Assembly: GCF_030272615.1 (NCBI RefSeq)
Contig: NC_081413.1
Coordinates: 723,197,649-723,261,648 of the forward strand
Length of the DNA stretch: 64,000 nucleotides
Origin: Cryptomeria japonica
Lineage: Eukaryota > Streptophyta > Pinopsida > Cupressales > Cupressaceae
Reading direction: 5' to 3'
Of this stretch, positions 44,290 through 56,350 are shown piece by piece; position 1 is the stretch's first letter; every line of letters starts with the position of its first letter. The translations under genes were made by a program, and so were the position numbers. The notes beneath the pieces are model-generated. The model did no database searches. It worked only from the letters and a program-made list of their open reading frames with translations, and had not been told where the DNA came from.

Positions 44290-45735
44290 TGTTGGCATTT
44301 ATATGAAGATTGCATTAATCAAGTTTAAGTATTGTCATTGATGTCAATTGTAACAAGTAATGGAGTTGTTATGCAACCAGTAGTTGAGCAGTGAAGGAAA
44401 CCGGTATTACTATTGGAGCAATGAGATCAACCGGTAACCCTACCTATTGATATGCCAAACCCTAACTGATGGAGCTTGGTGAATCGGTTGTCTTGATCTA
44501 TGATCAAATGGTGATCGGAGATGATTATGCCATGTATGCATGATGCACGTGATGAGTTTCAAAGTGGTTTTTGGTGTGTAAAGATAATTGTTTTATCTTG
44601 GGAATGAGTGAGTACATTGCATGAAGTGGAAACCGTGTGTTTAGTTACAGAATTCGATGAGCGGTGATCAAGGAGCAGTTGAGGTTGTCTTGTACAATGT
44701 GCTGATGATTGCTATTTGATCTAACGATCATGTTTGAACCAATTTGTTTATAATCTCTATGAGATCTTAGGTTTTGTGATGTGTTACCGACCTATTGTTT
44801 TGCTTATAAGGTTGATGAGTTGTTTTTTTATAGTGTTGGCAATTTTGGTTAAATGTCAGTGTGATTGATTGCCAAACCAAAAGGAGTATCTGCAGAATGT
44901 TTGAAGGCAGATAGGAGCATGAAAAGGATATGATCAAGTAGAGTAGTTCTATTTACCAGATCAACAAAACCTTGTTGTTCTCTAACAATTACAACAGTTA
45001 AATCCCTTAACCGATTAAGCTTTAACAAGATTGGTGCTATCTAAACTCTCTAACCAGGTGATCCATTAGCTTGGATTTTAAATCCTTTATCGAGGTTAAT
45101 CCTATAGGGTATTGCCTTTAACAGGGTATTATAGTCAATCCCTTAATCAGGTGGTCCTTAACTAGATCTATTCCTAACAGGACATTTTGTAAAGCTTCTA
45201 ATAGGGCTTGGCTCCTAACAGGACATTTGGTAAAGCTTCTAACAAGGCTTGGCTCCTAACAGGGTGAACTTCAGAAGAGTTTAGAATACTTGTGGGTATT
45301 CATCCCCACCATGGTTTTTTCCCATTTGGGTTTCCACGTCAAAAATCATTGTGTTAAGTGGTAAATGGTTTTTGTGGTTATGTTTTGATATGGTTAATTT
45401 TCTTAACTGTTAAATCCACTTAGATATGTTAAGATGACTGGATGTGATTTGAAAAGTGCTTTTACTAATGTTAGTAAAGTGGTTTGATGTTTTGGTTAAA
45501 TGGTTTAAGAGTTTCAGATCTGTTAAACTGTTATTTTGTTATGCCAGTCAACTGGTAAACTTGATAGTGCAGTTGCAATTTATTGTTCAGTGTTTGAACC
45601 AGTTAGTTCAATGATTGATTTATGACTTGGGTTTTGAGTTTGGTGAAAGTTTAGTCAGTTTTCTATCTACTGATTCACCCTTGCCCCCCCCCACTCAGTA
45701 GTTGTCTGGATCCTTATTGATTCATCATATCATCA
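44290..45735 (+). repeat. Copia-B 5' LTR
   Basis: About 1446 bp, TGTTGGCATT...ATCATCA. It carries the same degenerate CTTTAACAGGGT / TAACCAGGTGA motifs (about 44990-45260) as Copia-1, and a C-rich run near 45684. Confidence 0.88.
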
Positions 45736-45737
45736 AT

Positions 45738-45751
45738 TGGCATCAAATCAT
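45738..45751 (+). other. Primer binding site of Copia-B
   Basis: TGGCATCAAATCAT, a variant of the TGGTATCAGAGC type, two bases after the LTR. Confidence 0.8.
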
Positions 45752-45805
45752 TTCAAGTCCTCTAATGTCTAAGCCTAATAGCTTGAGGTAAAGATCTAGA
45801 AGAAC

Positions 45806-46556
45806 ATGATGAAGAAAGAAGGTCTAAAGTTCAATAGGGAAAATTATATAATCTAGAGTGATAGGATAAAGATCTATATCAAGAGTCTAGGAAGTCAATA
45901 TTGGGAACATGTTGTTACCAAATATACCTTGCCTAGTGGGATTCTATCAGATGATCAAAAGGAGCAATGGGAGAATAATCAAGCATTGGAGGCTATTATC
46001 AGTTCCATGTCTGATTTAGAGTATGTTGGTGTCCATGGTTTGGAGACTTCTTATGATGTGTGGAAGAAACTTGAGGATATCTATAGCGGTGATGAGCATG
46101 TGAAGATTGCCAAAGAAAAGAGTCTAAGAAGTAAATTTGATGACATGCGGATGGTTGGAGGTGAGAATATTCAATAGTATAGTATGATGATCAAGGAGAT
46201 AGTCAGTGAGATCAAAAGTGTTGGTGGTAAAGTGGAGGATACCACAGTGGTTAGCAAGGTGTTAAGAACCCTTCTACTAGTCTACGCTATTCGAGTTGCA
46301 GCCATTCAGAAACTAAAGTCTATTGATAAAAAAAAGGTAACTCTTGACTCCATCATTGGTAAACTAACTGCATTTGAATTAAATGGTTATGATGGTAGTG
46401 CTCAAAAATCAGAATTTGCATTTAGAGCTTCAGTTTCTAACCCACCCGTGAGGAAAAGAAGAGAATCCAGTCATAGTTATGAGTCTAGATCTAGCATTTA
46501 AGTTGATGATGAAGACAGTCTGATTGACCTTGAAGCATTGTTGGCCAAGAGGTACC
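45806..46556 (+). pseudogene. Copia-B gag
   Basis: Starts ATG-ATG-AAG at 45806 (KKEGLKFNREN), like Copia-1. In-frame breaks: a TAG near 45854 where Copia-1 has Trp, a TAG near 46175 where Gln is expected, and a TAA at 46499. The core contains SYDVWKKLEDIYSGDEHVKI and KSLRSKFDDMRMVGGENIQ, nearly parallel to Copia-1. A frameshift near 46550 leads to the zinc knuckle frame. Confidence 0.88.
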
Positions 46557-46584
46557 AAAAGGTACTAGTAAGTATAGAGGTAAA

Positions 46585-47569
46585 TTGCCTTTGAAATGTT
46601 TTGCATGTAACCGGATTGGACATATTGCAACTAACTATCCAAATAGAGACAATGAGCATAAACAGGAGAAGTATAAGAAGTACAAAGGCAAAGGCAAAAG
46701 AGATTGCCTCATTGCAGTTGATGGTGGAATCACTGATGAGGAATCTGAGGGAGATGAAAATGAAGACATTGTCTTTGTTTCCATTAAAGAGGAGACATCA
46801 GATCAAAAGGCATTAGTTTCTCGTATGGATAGTTTTGATGATTGGATCATAGATAGTGGTTGTTCACACCACATGACTGGTGACAGAAGTAAATTTATTA
46901 CTTTGAAGGAATTTGATGGAGGAGTTGTGAGATTTGGAAATGACTCACCCTACATGGTAAAAGGAAAGGGAACCATTTCTCTTAATGGAAAGAGCGGTGT
47001 AGATGATGTCTACTGGGTTAAAGGATTGAAACACAATCTTTTGAGTGTCGCTCAACTCAATGACAAAAGTTATCCATTGGAATTAAAGAATGGTATGTGC
47101 AAAATCTATGGGAGAAATGGTGAATTGATTGTAACCGGCAAGCAGACAAAAGGTAACCTGTTTCACTTGAATCCTAAAGTCAACAATTGTTTAATTACTA
47201 AAGTAGATGATAGTTGGCTTTGGCATCGAAGATTTTGTCATATAAATTTTGATAACATTGTCAAAGTCAGTAAGAGGTTTGCCTCAATTAGAAAAACCAG
47301 TGAATACTTTGTGTAAGGAATGTCATTTAGGGAAGATGACATCCTCAACTTTTAAGAGTAAATCTTTCTCAACAGAATATTTGTTAGATTTGGTTCATAC
47401 AGACCTCTGTGGACCAATAAGGACTAGAAGTATTCAAGGTGATCGGTATTTTATGATCTTCACTAATGATTGCTCAAGAATGATGTGGGTCACATTCTTG
47501 AAGGACAAAATAGAAGCCTTTAGCAAGTTTAAGGCATTCAGGGCCTTAGCTGAAAAGGAAAGTGGTAAG
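46585..47569 (+). pseudogene. Copia-B zinc knuckle, protease and start of integrase
   Basis: The knuckle reads CFACNRIGHIATNYP: its last Cys is Tyr. The protease WIIDSGCSHHMTGDRSK is intact at the active site. Then LKHNLLSVAQLND and the integrase zinc part WLWHRRFCHINF. A shift near 47270 leads to LCKECHLGKM and DRYFMIFTNDCSRMMWVTFL, where Copia-1 has TDD and this copy has TND. Coding stops at 47569 within a Lys/Glu-rich core segment because Gypsy-3 begins there. Copia-1 continues the same segment at 2719. Confidence 0.88.
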
Positions 47570-48719
47570 TGTATACACATAAAAATTGGCTATGAGCAAT
47601 TAAATAAATATTTTATATTTATTTAATGATTATTCTTCTATTAAATAGTTAATTTGAAAAGATTAATTTATTTAATTCATTTTCATGTCTTTCTATTAAT
47701 TAATATTGTATTATTTAATTCATTTATCCTATTCTTCTAATTAATTAAATATCTAATATTTAATTATCCTTTTAACCAAGTTAATTAAATATCTAATGTT
47801 TAATTATCTCCTTCAAACAATTAAATATCTAATAGTTAATAGTTATACTCCTATCCTATAGTCTCAAATATTAAATAATTCCTAAATTATTTAAATCCCT
47901 TTTCCAACTCACCCTCCATCTCCACTTCATCTTCCCTTTGCCAACTCATCAAACATGTGGCTAAACAAATTAATATTTATTAAATATTAATTCATCATTT
48001 ATCTTCAACCTCCAAATTCAATGAAAATTGTGTATGTACACATATTTCATAACCATTTCCTATATTCTCTCCAACACCCCCTACATCTTAGGAAGGACTT
48101 GAATCCACTTGTCCTATCATACCTAAATTTCCTCTAACCATCCCTAGATTCCCTCAGTCAAGGTGAGATGAGTGACACTTGTCTTCTCCTTCCCCCTTTC
48201 TCTCAACCTTCACCTTTGCTCATAGCCATTCAAATCTATAGATCTGATCAGGACCGTTGATCTGAGCCACATCATCCAATCCTCTCAAGGTCTATAAAAT
48301 CAAGAGCTTCAGTTGAGAGAGAGTTAGTCTTCAAATTAATCATATGCATCCGTGAGTTTTAATTTTGAAGCAAATAGAAAATAGAAAATACCATATAACA
48401 TCATAGTATAATCATTTAGCATAATCATGTAGTTTTGCATATCATAGCATCAGTTAACTACAAGTTATCAGTCCATTCTTCATATGCCATCTTGGAAGCC
48501 ATTAGTGCATTGTCTGAGAACACACCATCTGCAACCAGGAAGAGTGGAGTTAGGACACAATGGGACATAAGCCATGAAGGTAATATTAGTATTTTATTTC
48601 ATATGTACTTCATGTAGTTTCATTGGTTGAATTTGGATTTCCTGTAGTATTTCCATTTGTATTTTGTGAAACTAACTTATTGCAAGTAGAATTCTGAGGA
48701 TGAAATTCAAGCTCACACA
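47570..48719 (+). repeat. Gypsy-3 5' LTR
   Basis: 1150 bp, TGTATACACA...CTCACACA. A perfect palindrome with 13-base arms and a 3-base loop is at 47599-47627. TATA box at 48293. The LTR end lies three bases before the primer site. Confidence 0.92.
48293..48300 (+). promoter_or_regulatory. TATA box of the Gypsy-3 LTR
   Basis: TATAAAAT in the context AAGGTCTATAAAATCAAGAG, about 425 bases before the LTR end. Confidence 0.7.
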
Positions 48720-48722
48720 TTT

Positions 48723-48740
48723 TGGCGCCCACCATGGGGC
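48723..48740 (+). other. Primer binding site of Gypsy-3
   Basis: TGGCGCCCACCATGGGGC. This type of box follows the LTR in many plant Tat-lineage elements. I have not assigned the tRNA. Confidence 0.88.
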
Positions 48741-51017
48741 TCATAGACCTCACATATACCTTTAAAAATCTCGCAAATAGTAAAATTAACGCATTTGTAA
48801 TGTAGATTCACACGTGTGAATTTTGACAGTGCTTTTGTTCTGCAGGTTAGCGCATTTGCCTTCTAGGTTAGTGCATTTGCAGCATAGGTTAGCGCATGAG
48901 AATTTTAGGTTAGCATTTTTGTCTTAAAGTCTGCGTATTTGCATTATAGATTCACGCATTTGTGTCCTAGGTTAGCACATATGTCAAAGAAATTGCGCTT
49001 TTGTATCCACAGAGTAGTGCTTTTGTAGTCTAGGTTAGCACTTTTCATCTACAGGTTAGCGCTTTTGAGCAAAAAAATAGTGCATATGTTAGATTAGCGT
49101 TTCTATTTTTAAAACTGACAAAATTTTCTTGCAGGTCCGAATGTCCAAGAAATCAGATTTTTCAGACTGCTAACATGCATGTGCAGGATGGTGTTTAAGG
49201 CAACTTTTATGCATTTCATCATCTAGTTAATTAAAAGTCTTCATTTGGAAATAAATATATCATATCTTGTTCATCTAGTTCAACTAAGAGGATGAATTGA
49301 CAACATGCAACTCGCATTTTTAGTATTTTCTCTAAAAATAGTTGCACATAGACTTTTAAAATGGCCAAAATGAACACCATGCTTATTGGAGCAACATCTC
49401 CAAATAGGACTTTAGCCAACAATTGCTTTGAAAAGGTTAAAAAGAACACTTGTATTTCATGTCTTGAAAGTCATAGGTATATGCTCTCCCCTTAATTGGG
49501 TGACCAAAAAGCCAAACCCACTCTTTTACGCTTTCTTTACTTTCAAGCAATTAAATCCTTTAAAGGGCCTACCTTCTCGAGCTTCCTTGAGGGGGCCAGT
49601 GAGAGGGGAACGACCTAAAGTGGAAATGGGCTAATACCGAGTCCTTCCAATCCACTATAAATAAATTGTGTTTGTGACAAAAGTCCCAAACAACATGTGT
49701 TGATAAGTTCACACCGACACTATGTTTCCCCATTAACCCTATGGAGCGTAACCTCTATAGGCTGGGAACCTTTTGTATTTATAGAGCTGAAAGTGTTGCA
49801 TGTATGGCCACAAGACCAGAAGCCTTTACTAAAAACCACTTGTACTAGTTGCCAAAATCCATCTAGTTGTTGGCGCAAGAGGTCGGACCTCTGAGGTGGC
49901 TCACATACATACGGTTCTTAGTAGAGATATAAAGTTTTCCATGGAGAGTTTTCATGGAAACTGGTGCTTGGCTGCCCCGAAGAAGTGAGTGTCGAGGGTG
50001 GAGCCAGTGGGGTCCAGCATCTAAATATCTGCTTTGAATAGCATAGCCTTGGGGGAAACCCCACGTGAGATTCAACAACTATTATCTCAGCCTGCCATAG
50101 GGATTGTACTTGCTTGTGCATTTTGTTTATTAGACACTGTGTCTTCTATGTCTTTAACATGTTCCAAATGGTCAAAAATTTTGAAGAAAATTATCATCTA
50201 CAAGTGAGCAAAAATCCAACAAATTGCTGGAAAAGTTTGATCGAAAAGGGGAATACAAATGCTTTCCAATACTTGAAACACCAGATCAAAATCAAAGTGT
50301 CAAAACATCAATATCAAAATAATTCTTGAAGTAGGCTTGTCTCTAAACCATCACGTATTTTCGAACTAGCTCAAACAACTAGGTTACTAATCCAACAGGT
50401 TGTACTCAAAAAGTTTTATAAACATTGATGAACATTTAACAAGCTATCAATTCAACTATCTTAAGTGCAAAAATCAACATCCTTGTTAAGTTTCTCATCA
50501 GGATAATCAAATCCTCTATCATGAAGCTTGATCAAATCTATGCTAGGTTCCTAATCTTGGATATATCTTTCCTATTTTGAACCTAGGTTATATCAAAACC
50601 AAAATCGCACCAGCATTGGAATCAAACAAACTTGTGAATTGACAAATGCTTATATGACTTTTAAGTATCACCTTAAGAAAAGAAAACCCAGTTATAAAGC
50701 TACTCAAAAAAGGATAAGATTCTTGTATATCAATCGCAAGATCTTATTGAAACATAGTACATTCCTACACCATTTTCGTCACTACTTACGTGGCTATGGT
50801 ACAGAATTTGATGATGAAACTTTACAAAGATGTGCTTTTCAACAAAGAGATGATTTATCCCAATGAACAAACAATATTGGTAAGATCAACAAAACATATC
50901 TTCCTAAACCAATAATCACCTATTGACTTTATCCTTTGGAACTTTCAACAACTTTGAAAGAATCACATGCCAGTTTGGACTAGAGCCCAACACGAATAAC
51001 TCAAAAAACAACAACAA
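48741..51017 (+). other. Gypsy-3 leader, no gene supported
   Basis: 2.3 kb between primer site and gag. It starts with the TAGCGCATTTG array. A splice acceptor-like TTTTCTTGCAG ends near 49135. The part 49480-50100 is less AT-rich than its surroundings and has overlapping minus-strand frames up to 71 codons without a family signal. The rest is AT-rich. No protein is called. Confidence 0.6.
48787..49103 (+). repeat. Degenerate TAGCGCATTTG array in the Gypsy-3 leader
   Basis: About seventeen copies of GGTTAGCGCATTTGC and variants (TTAGTGCATTTG, TTAGCGCTTTTG, TAGTGCATATG), spaced 12-30 bases apart. The same motif in reverse complement fills 63029-63350 and 25641-25925. Confidence 0.85.
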
Positions 51018-52847
51018 ATGGAGGAAGAAGATACTCCTATATTCCAAACTTTTGGATTTACCATTGTTGACGAAGAAGCAGTCAATAGCACCATTAGAGA
51101 CCTTGAGCAAGATTTCAAATTTGATAGGCTAATGGAAAAATTGTTAGCAAAACAAAAAGAAAAATATCTCTTGATGTTGAAAAAATCTGGAGCTAAACTA
51201 CCACAAGACTTTAACATAGAAAGCTTGAAACAAGATGCGGGGACAAGTAACACTCAAAATATGGATGAGCAAAATAACGAAGATGTGAACAAAGAAAGTA
51301 ACAAAGAAACAAGGAAAGAAAGGGATGACAAAAGAAAAGGGCGTAGTGATAAGAGAGCTCACGAAGAAACAAGGAGAAACTATGTGGATAATCCATTATC
51401 AAACCTTACTCAACAAATACAAACTCTACAACAATAGATACAAGACATGCAAAATGGGACAAGCTCCAAGAAATATTCATTAGAAGATATATTCCCATAT
51501 CCTTTTGATAAAAATCTGAATATGATACCATTTCTGCAACATTGCGAGATTCCTAAATATGACAAATACGATGGAAAATCTGATCCTCAAGATCACATTA
51601 GGGAGTTTTGTACTATGAGCATGGAATTTGCTCATGATGAAACTTACCTTATGCGTCCTTTTCCTAGGAGTTCAAATGGACAATCAATGGGGTGGTTTTC
51701 AAGATTACCATCTGGAATCAAATCCTTTGAAGAACTTGTGAATAGGTTTATTTCACAATACTCCTACAATATAAGGAATGAAATAACAATGTTGGATCTC
51801 TGCAATGTTAAACAAAAGAATGGTGAATCTTTTATGATCTTCTTACAATGATGGAAATGCATGTTTAATAGGTATCCCTGAAATGTACCTGATCAAGAAA
51901 AGATGGACATATTCATTGATAATCTTATCAGTGAAATGAGTTATCGACTAAGGATGCAATGTCCTCCCTCTTTTGCCAAAATGATCAAGAATGGTCTGAA
52001 AATAGAGAACGCAATGGTAAAGAAAGGAGAACTAAAACTTTACAATAATTCATACAACAACAACAACAACAATAATGACAAACCCAAGTTCTGGTTAAAG
52101 AATAGGAATGTCAGCAATGAAGGGAATGACGATAATAGTACTACAAAACAACAACCAATTTTTAATCTATCAAGTCAAAACCCAAACAATAAAGCTAAGT
52201 CTTTTTTTTCCAATCCTCAAAGGAAATCCTCAAACATTGGAGAATATTTGGAATCAGCTCTAAAAACTTTGCTTGCTAACAAATTAATTGTTTTACCAGA
52301 AGCAAGAAATTATGAACTGCCAGTCAAGCCTAATTGGTGGAATGACAATCATTTTTGCAACTATCATCAGAATAAAGGACACCTAACAAAAGATTGTCAG
52401 AGATTGAAACACCTTATCCAATATCTAATCGATAATGGAACCATCACCCATAAGACAAACGAATCACACTTGGCTTTGAAAACTCCACTTTCGAATTATG
52501 ACAAAGGTGAATCGCCCCAATTAAAAGATGACAAAGGAAAAACCAAAGTGAATTACACTTATACATATGATGATGTGGTGAATGTGATCATTGTTAACAA
52601 AAATCCATCTTCAGAACCAATCAATGTTATCACGAGAAGCAAAGCAAAGGTTACCTTTCTAGGTGTAGCAAAAGACCCAACATCCAATCCACAACAATAC
52701 AATTTAGTAGAGCAATTGCAAAGAATACCCACTCAAATATCAATTCTGGAACTTCTCAAGATTTCACCTATGCATAAATAAATTTTGGAAAAAGCTTTAG
52801 GGGAAACAACAATTTCAAAAGATTTGGATGTAGAATAGTTCCAAAAC
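51018..52847 (+). pseudogene. Gypsy-3 gag
   Basis: Starts at ATG 51018 (EEEDTPIFQTFGFTIVDEE). N-terminal helical part (MEKLLAKQKEKYLLMLKKSG), a Lys/Glu/Arg-rich charged segment, then the retrotransposon gag core (MGWFSRLPSGIKSFEELVNR, SQYSYNIRNEITM). An Asn-rich linker (52045-52080) precedes the CHHC finger CNYHQNKGHLTKDC (about 52357-52398). Stops: TAG at 51435, TGA at 51849 and 51879, TAA at about 52779, TAG at about 52836. No net frameshift from 51018 to about 54310, so gag, protease and linker share one frame. Confidence 0.9.
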
Positions 52848-53282
52848 ATGGTAGGACACCTTATAGCTCCTCATTGCTTATCATTTTCTGAAAATAATGA
52901 CACATCCTTACAACATCCTCACAATGCTCCCTTACATGTTGAAGTCTCCATAAATAAAACTCATGTCAAACATGTGCTCATAGATGGAGGAGCTAGCTTA
53001 AACATTTGTGCGTTAAGTTTGATAAAAGCTTTGGGGTATTCAGAAAATGCAGTAGACCCAAAAAAGAAAATAACTATCAAAGCTTATCATGAAGCAGAGC
53101 GTTCTTCTAAAGGAACTATTGTACTACCAATAAGAATAGGACCTATGGAAAAAGATACATTGTGTCAAGTTTTAGATTTGAACCTCTCCCACAACATTCT
53201 TCTAGGGAGACCATGGATTCACAAGATGCAAGTAGTTCCTTCTACATATCATCAATGTGTGAAATTTCCTCATGAAGGATAA
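52848..53282 (+). pseudogene. Gypsy-3 aspartic protease
   Basis: 144 open codons. VLIDGGASLNICALSLIKAL holds the catalytic Asp. KKKITIKAYHEAERSSKGTI, DTLCQVLDLNLSHNILLGRP and WIHKMQVVPSTYHQ complete the fold, near-identical in layout to Gypsy-2 9073-9453. TAA at 53280 replaces a probable Gln. Upstream linker QYNLVEQLQRIPTQISILEL is at 52698-52757. Confidence 0.9.
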
Positions 53283-54751
53283 GAAATCACTATAATTGCA
53301 GATTCCAGTCAATATTGCAATAATTTGAAGCCTGCACAAGATACAAGAGTTCCACATAATAGAGAATTAGGATATCCTACCAAAGAAATTCAAGCAAATT
53401 TATGGGAAACTTTTGAAGAAAAGCTCAAATTAAATGATGAAGGAATGGGAAAGTATTCTTTGCAAAATTTTCCACTTTCCCCTAAGTCATATGGAAAGCC
53501 TACAGATATTCAAACAAAGACATTAGGAAAATCAAAACATATGTTTAAACGAACCTTTGTTAGTGCTAGAACTCTTGAAGAGGAAAGTGAAGACAAAGAC
53601 ATTCTTGGTTGGTTGTACAAGGATGAAGATAAAACTATAGCAACAACAGTAGAAGTCAATATTCCCATAAAACAATATGTCAAATGATATGAAATCATGC
53701 AAAAGATAGGATATGAAGGAAAAGGACCAATTGGTAAGCAACATCAATGTATTTCAGAACCTATTTGTCCGCACTCACAATCCACAGAAGATAAATCCGG
53801 GCTGGGATATCTAAAATCCAATCAAAATCAACATAATCATCAACAACAAAATTGGAGAAAGAAATCAGTTTCTAAAGAAGAAAACTGGCAAGAAAAGCTA
53901 CATCAAGCGGCTGAAACAGTAACCAATAAACAAAAGAAGCAAGAAGAACATGAAAAGAAAGAGGAGGAGATTATCATCCAAGGTGAAGAAAAATCTTGTC
54001 AACAAGTTCTGAAAATACAAACAAAGGTAAAATCTGAACAAGATATTCCAGAAGCAGTAAAAATAGAGATGACAAAAATCAGAGAACTTTTTGCACCATA
54101 CGACATTCTAGTATGGTATAGTGGAGTAATCTTAGATTAGGATTCAGAGACAGATTCCAATGAATATGAATGGAGTCCAGATACCTTATCCACTACATCA
54201 AGTAAGGAACACAATGAAGATCAAGCAGCTATCACGAAAGAAGATTTGTCTATTACAGAATAAAAGATGAAGTTAGAAAGAAGACAAGAGAAACTCAAAA
54301 TTCAGAGAAAAGAGGTGTATGCAAAAAAAAAGGGAATGACAAAGACAAAGAAGCAATGCCACAAGAAGTGCAAACAAAAGTCAGATATGGAAGAACCATA
54401 GAAGAACTAAGAGATAGTCAAGTTGGATTGACTATTAGTCCAGAAGAAGTTGAGTTTGAAAGGAGACAAAATCTATTAAAGGAATCTACTTTACCATGTG
54501 CACAAATATGTCAACTTCTAAATGCAAATGAGATCAATCAAGAAGGAATTTGCAGTATCAAAGATGTACATGTGGATATAATCCATTCATTTAAGGGACA
54601 AATGTTAGTTGAAGAACCATTTGAGTGTGAGCTACAAAATGCTAATACTAATTTTGTTAAGACTAATTCGGAAACGCTTGAGAAAGACAATTCTCGAAAA
54701 CATTTAATCTATGACGGTACCAATTATATGCCAAGTTATGATCATTATTAA
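53283..54751 (+). pseudogene. Gypsy-3 linker with G-patch-like segment
   Basis: Contains EEKLKLNDEGMGKYSLQNFP, RTFVSARTLEEE, then the glycine-rich IGYEGKGPIGKQHQ and KSGLGYLKS (G-patch-like, 53703-53812), a Gln/Lys/Glu-rich helix (53840-54010), then IRELFAPYDILVWYSGVILD. A run of nine A at about 54322 coincides with a frameshift into the RT frame. The part 54356-54751 is acidic and low in motifs. Stops at 53685 (TGA), 54138 (TAG) and 54261 (TAA). Confidence 0.8.
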
Positions 54752-56350
54752 ATGAACATTGAAACACCTAATGATGACAGTGATTATGATTTACCCCTTC
54801 TACATCCTGAACTAATTGATTGGGATAATTTAGACAACCCTGAACTGAATGTCTTTTCCAATGATCATGACTTAGCCATGCACCTTAACATTGTTGAACC
54901 CATCCATCCTAAGATATCTTCCATTACAGAATCAAGTGATGTTTCTTGTAGTCAGGAGAAAGCCAAACTTTTCATTCACAAAAGCGAAATAAAACAAGGA
55001 AAGAGACCTATTGTTGAAAACCATTTCATGGCAACATTAGATCAATCAAAAGAGAAAACAAAGGACGTATCTAATGGTGAAAACCTCCTTGAGGTGCCAG
55101 AAGATGGAAAGTTTGGCATTCTTCCTACATATTTTCAAGAGAGATCTGTTATCCTAATAGAACCGATAGAAGCAGTAAACATTGGTACATCAAAGGATCC
55201 TAAAATACTTCAATTTGTTGCCTCATTGTCAAAAAAAGAGAGGAAAGAATACATGGAATTCTTTACGCAAAGACAAACAAATTTTGCTTGGTCTTATGCA
55301 GATATACTAGGTCTTAATCCAGATCTTATCATGCATCATCTTAATGTGAATTTAAAAGAAAAACCTGTTAAGCAGAAACTAAGAAAGATGCATCTGCACA
55401 TTGCTCTTCTTGCAAAAACTGAGCTAAAGAAACTATTAGAAGTGGGTTTTATAAGACCAGTTGCTTATCTAGAATGGGTCTCAAGTATTGTACCAGTATC
55501 AAAGCCAAATAAGAGCATAAGAGTCTGTATAGTTTTCAGAGATCTAAATAAAGCATGTCCAAAAGATGATTTCCCCCTACCAAACATTGATATCATAGTG
55601 GACTTATCAGCAAGACATGAGATGTTTTCATTAATGGATGGCTTCTCAGGATATAATCAAATAAGAATTGCACCTGAAGATCAAGAGAAGACAACTTTCA
55701 CCTGTGCATGGGGAACATATTGCTGGAATGTTATACCATTTGGGCTTAAGAATGCAGGAGCGACTTATCAAAGGGCTATGATGACAATTTTCCATGATAT
55801 GATGCATACATTTATGGAAGATTATGTCGATGACATACTTGTAAAATCTCACACAAGACAAGAACATTTGAACATTTTAAGCAAGATTTTTGACAGGCTA
55901 GAAAGATATCAATTCAAATTAAATCCAAAGAAATGTGCATTTGGGGTAACCTCTGGAAAGCTCCTTGGGTACATTCTATCAGCTCGTGGCATTGAAGTAG
56001 ATCCTGAAAAAGTTAAAGCTATCATGGAGATGGAGTCACCTAAGAACATAAGTCAATTGCAATCTTTACAAGGAAGATTGCAATCAATTAGGAGATTTGT
56101 TTCTCAGTTGGCCAATAGATGTCTTCCATTTACCCATCTTCTACATAAAAATGTTCCATTCAAATGGGATCTAAAATGTGAAGAAGCTTTCTTGCAAATA
56201 AAAGAATACCTTATGAGTCCTCCAGTACTGATATCACCAACCAAAGGGAAACCATTGTTACTCTATGTCTCAGCAACAAGTTTCTCATTAGGCGCTCTTC
56301 TAACTCAACATGATGATGAAGGAAAAGGAAAGAGCAGTTTATTATATTAG
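54752..56350 (+). pseudogene. Gypsy-3 reverse transcriptase with start of RNase H
   Basis: 532 codons open, the longest frame in the window. Motifs: NFAWSYADILGLNPDLIMHH, KQKLRKMHLHIALLAKTELK, SLMDGFSGYNQIRIAPEDQE, IPFGLKNAGATYQRAM, EDYVDDILVKSHTRQEHL, CAFGVTSGKLLGYILSARG and RRFVSQLANRCLPFTHLLH. The segment VCIVFRDLNKACP has Val where Gypsy-2 has Asp (CTDFRDLN), a substitution at a conserved but not metal-binding position. The catalytic Asp of LMDG and both Asp of YVDD remain. It ends in the first RNase H (LLYVSATSFSLGALLTQHDD), where a frameshift near 56325 follows. Confidence 0.93.

Larger units (their letters stand above)
44290..47569 (+). mobile_element. Copia-B, 5' part of a Ty1/copia element, interrupted by Gypsy-3
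   Basis: Inserted into Copia-A near the end of its protease region. Predicted target duplication CTGAT (44285-44289). Seen: LTR, primer site, gag, protease and the start of integrase, cut at 47569 by the Gypsy-3 LTR. Closest in sequence to Copia-1. Confidence 0.88.
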
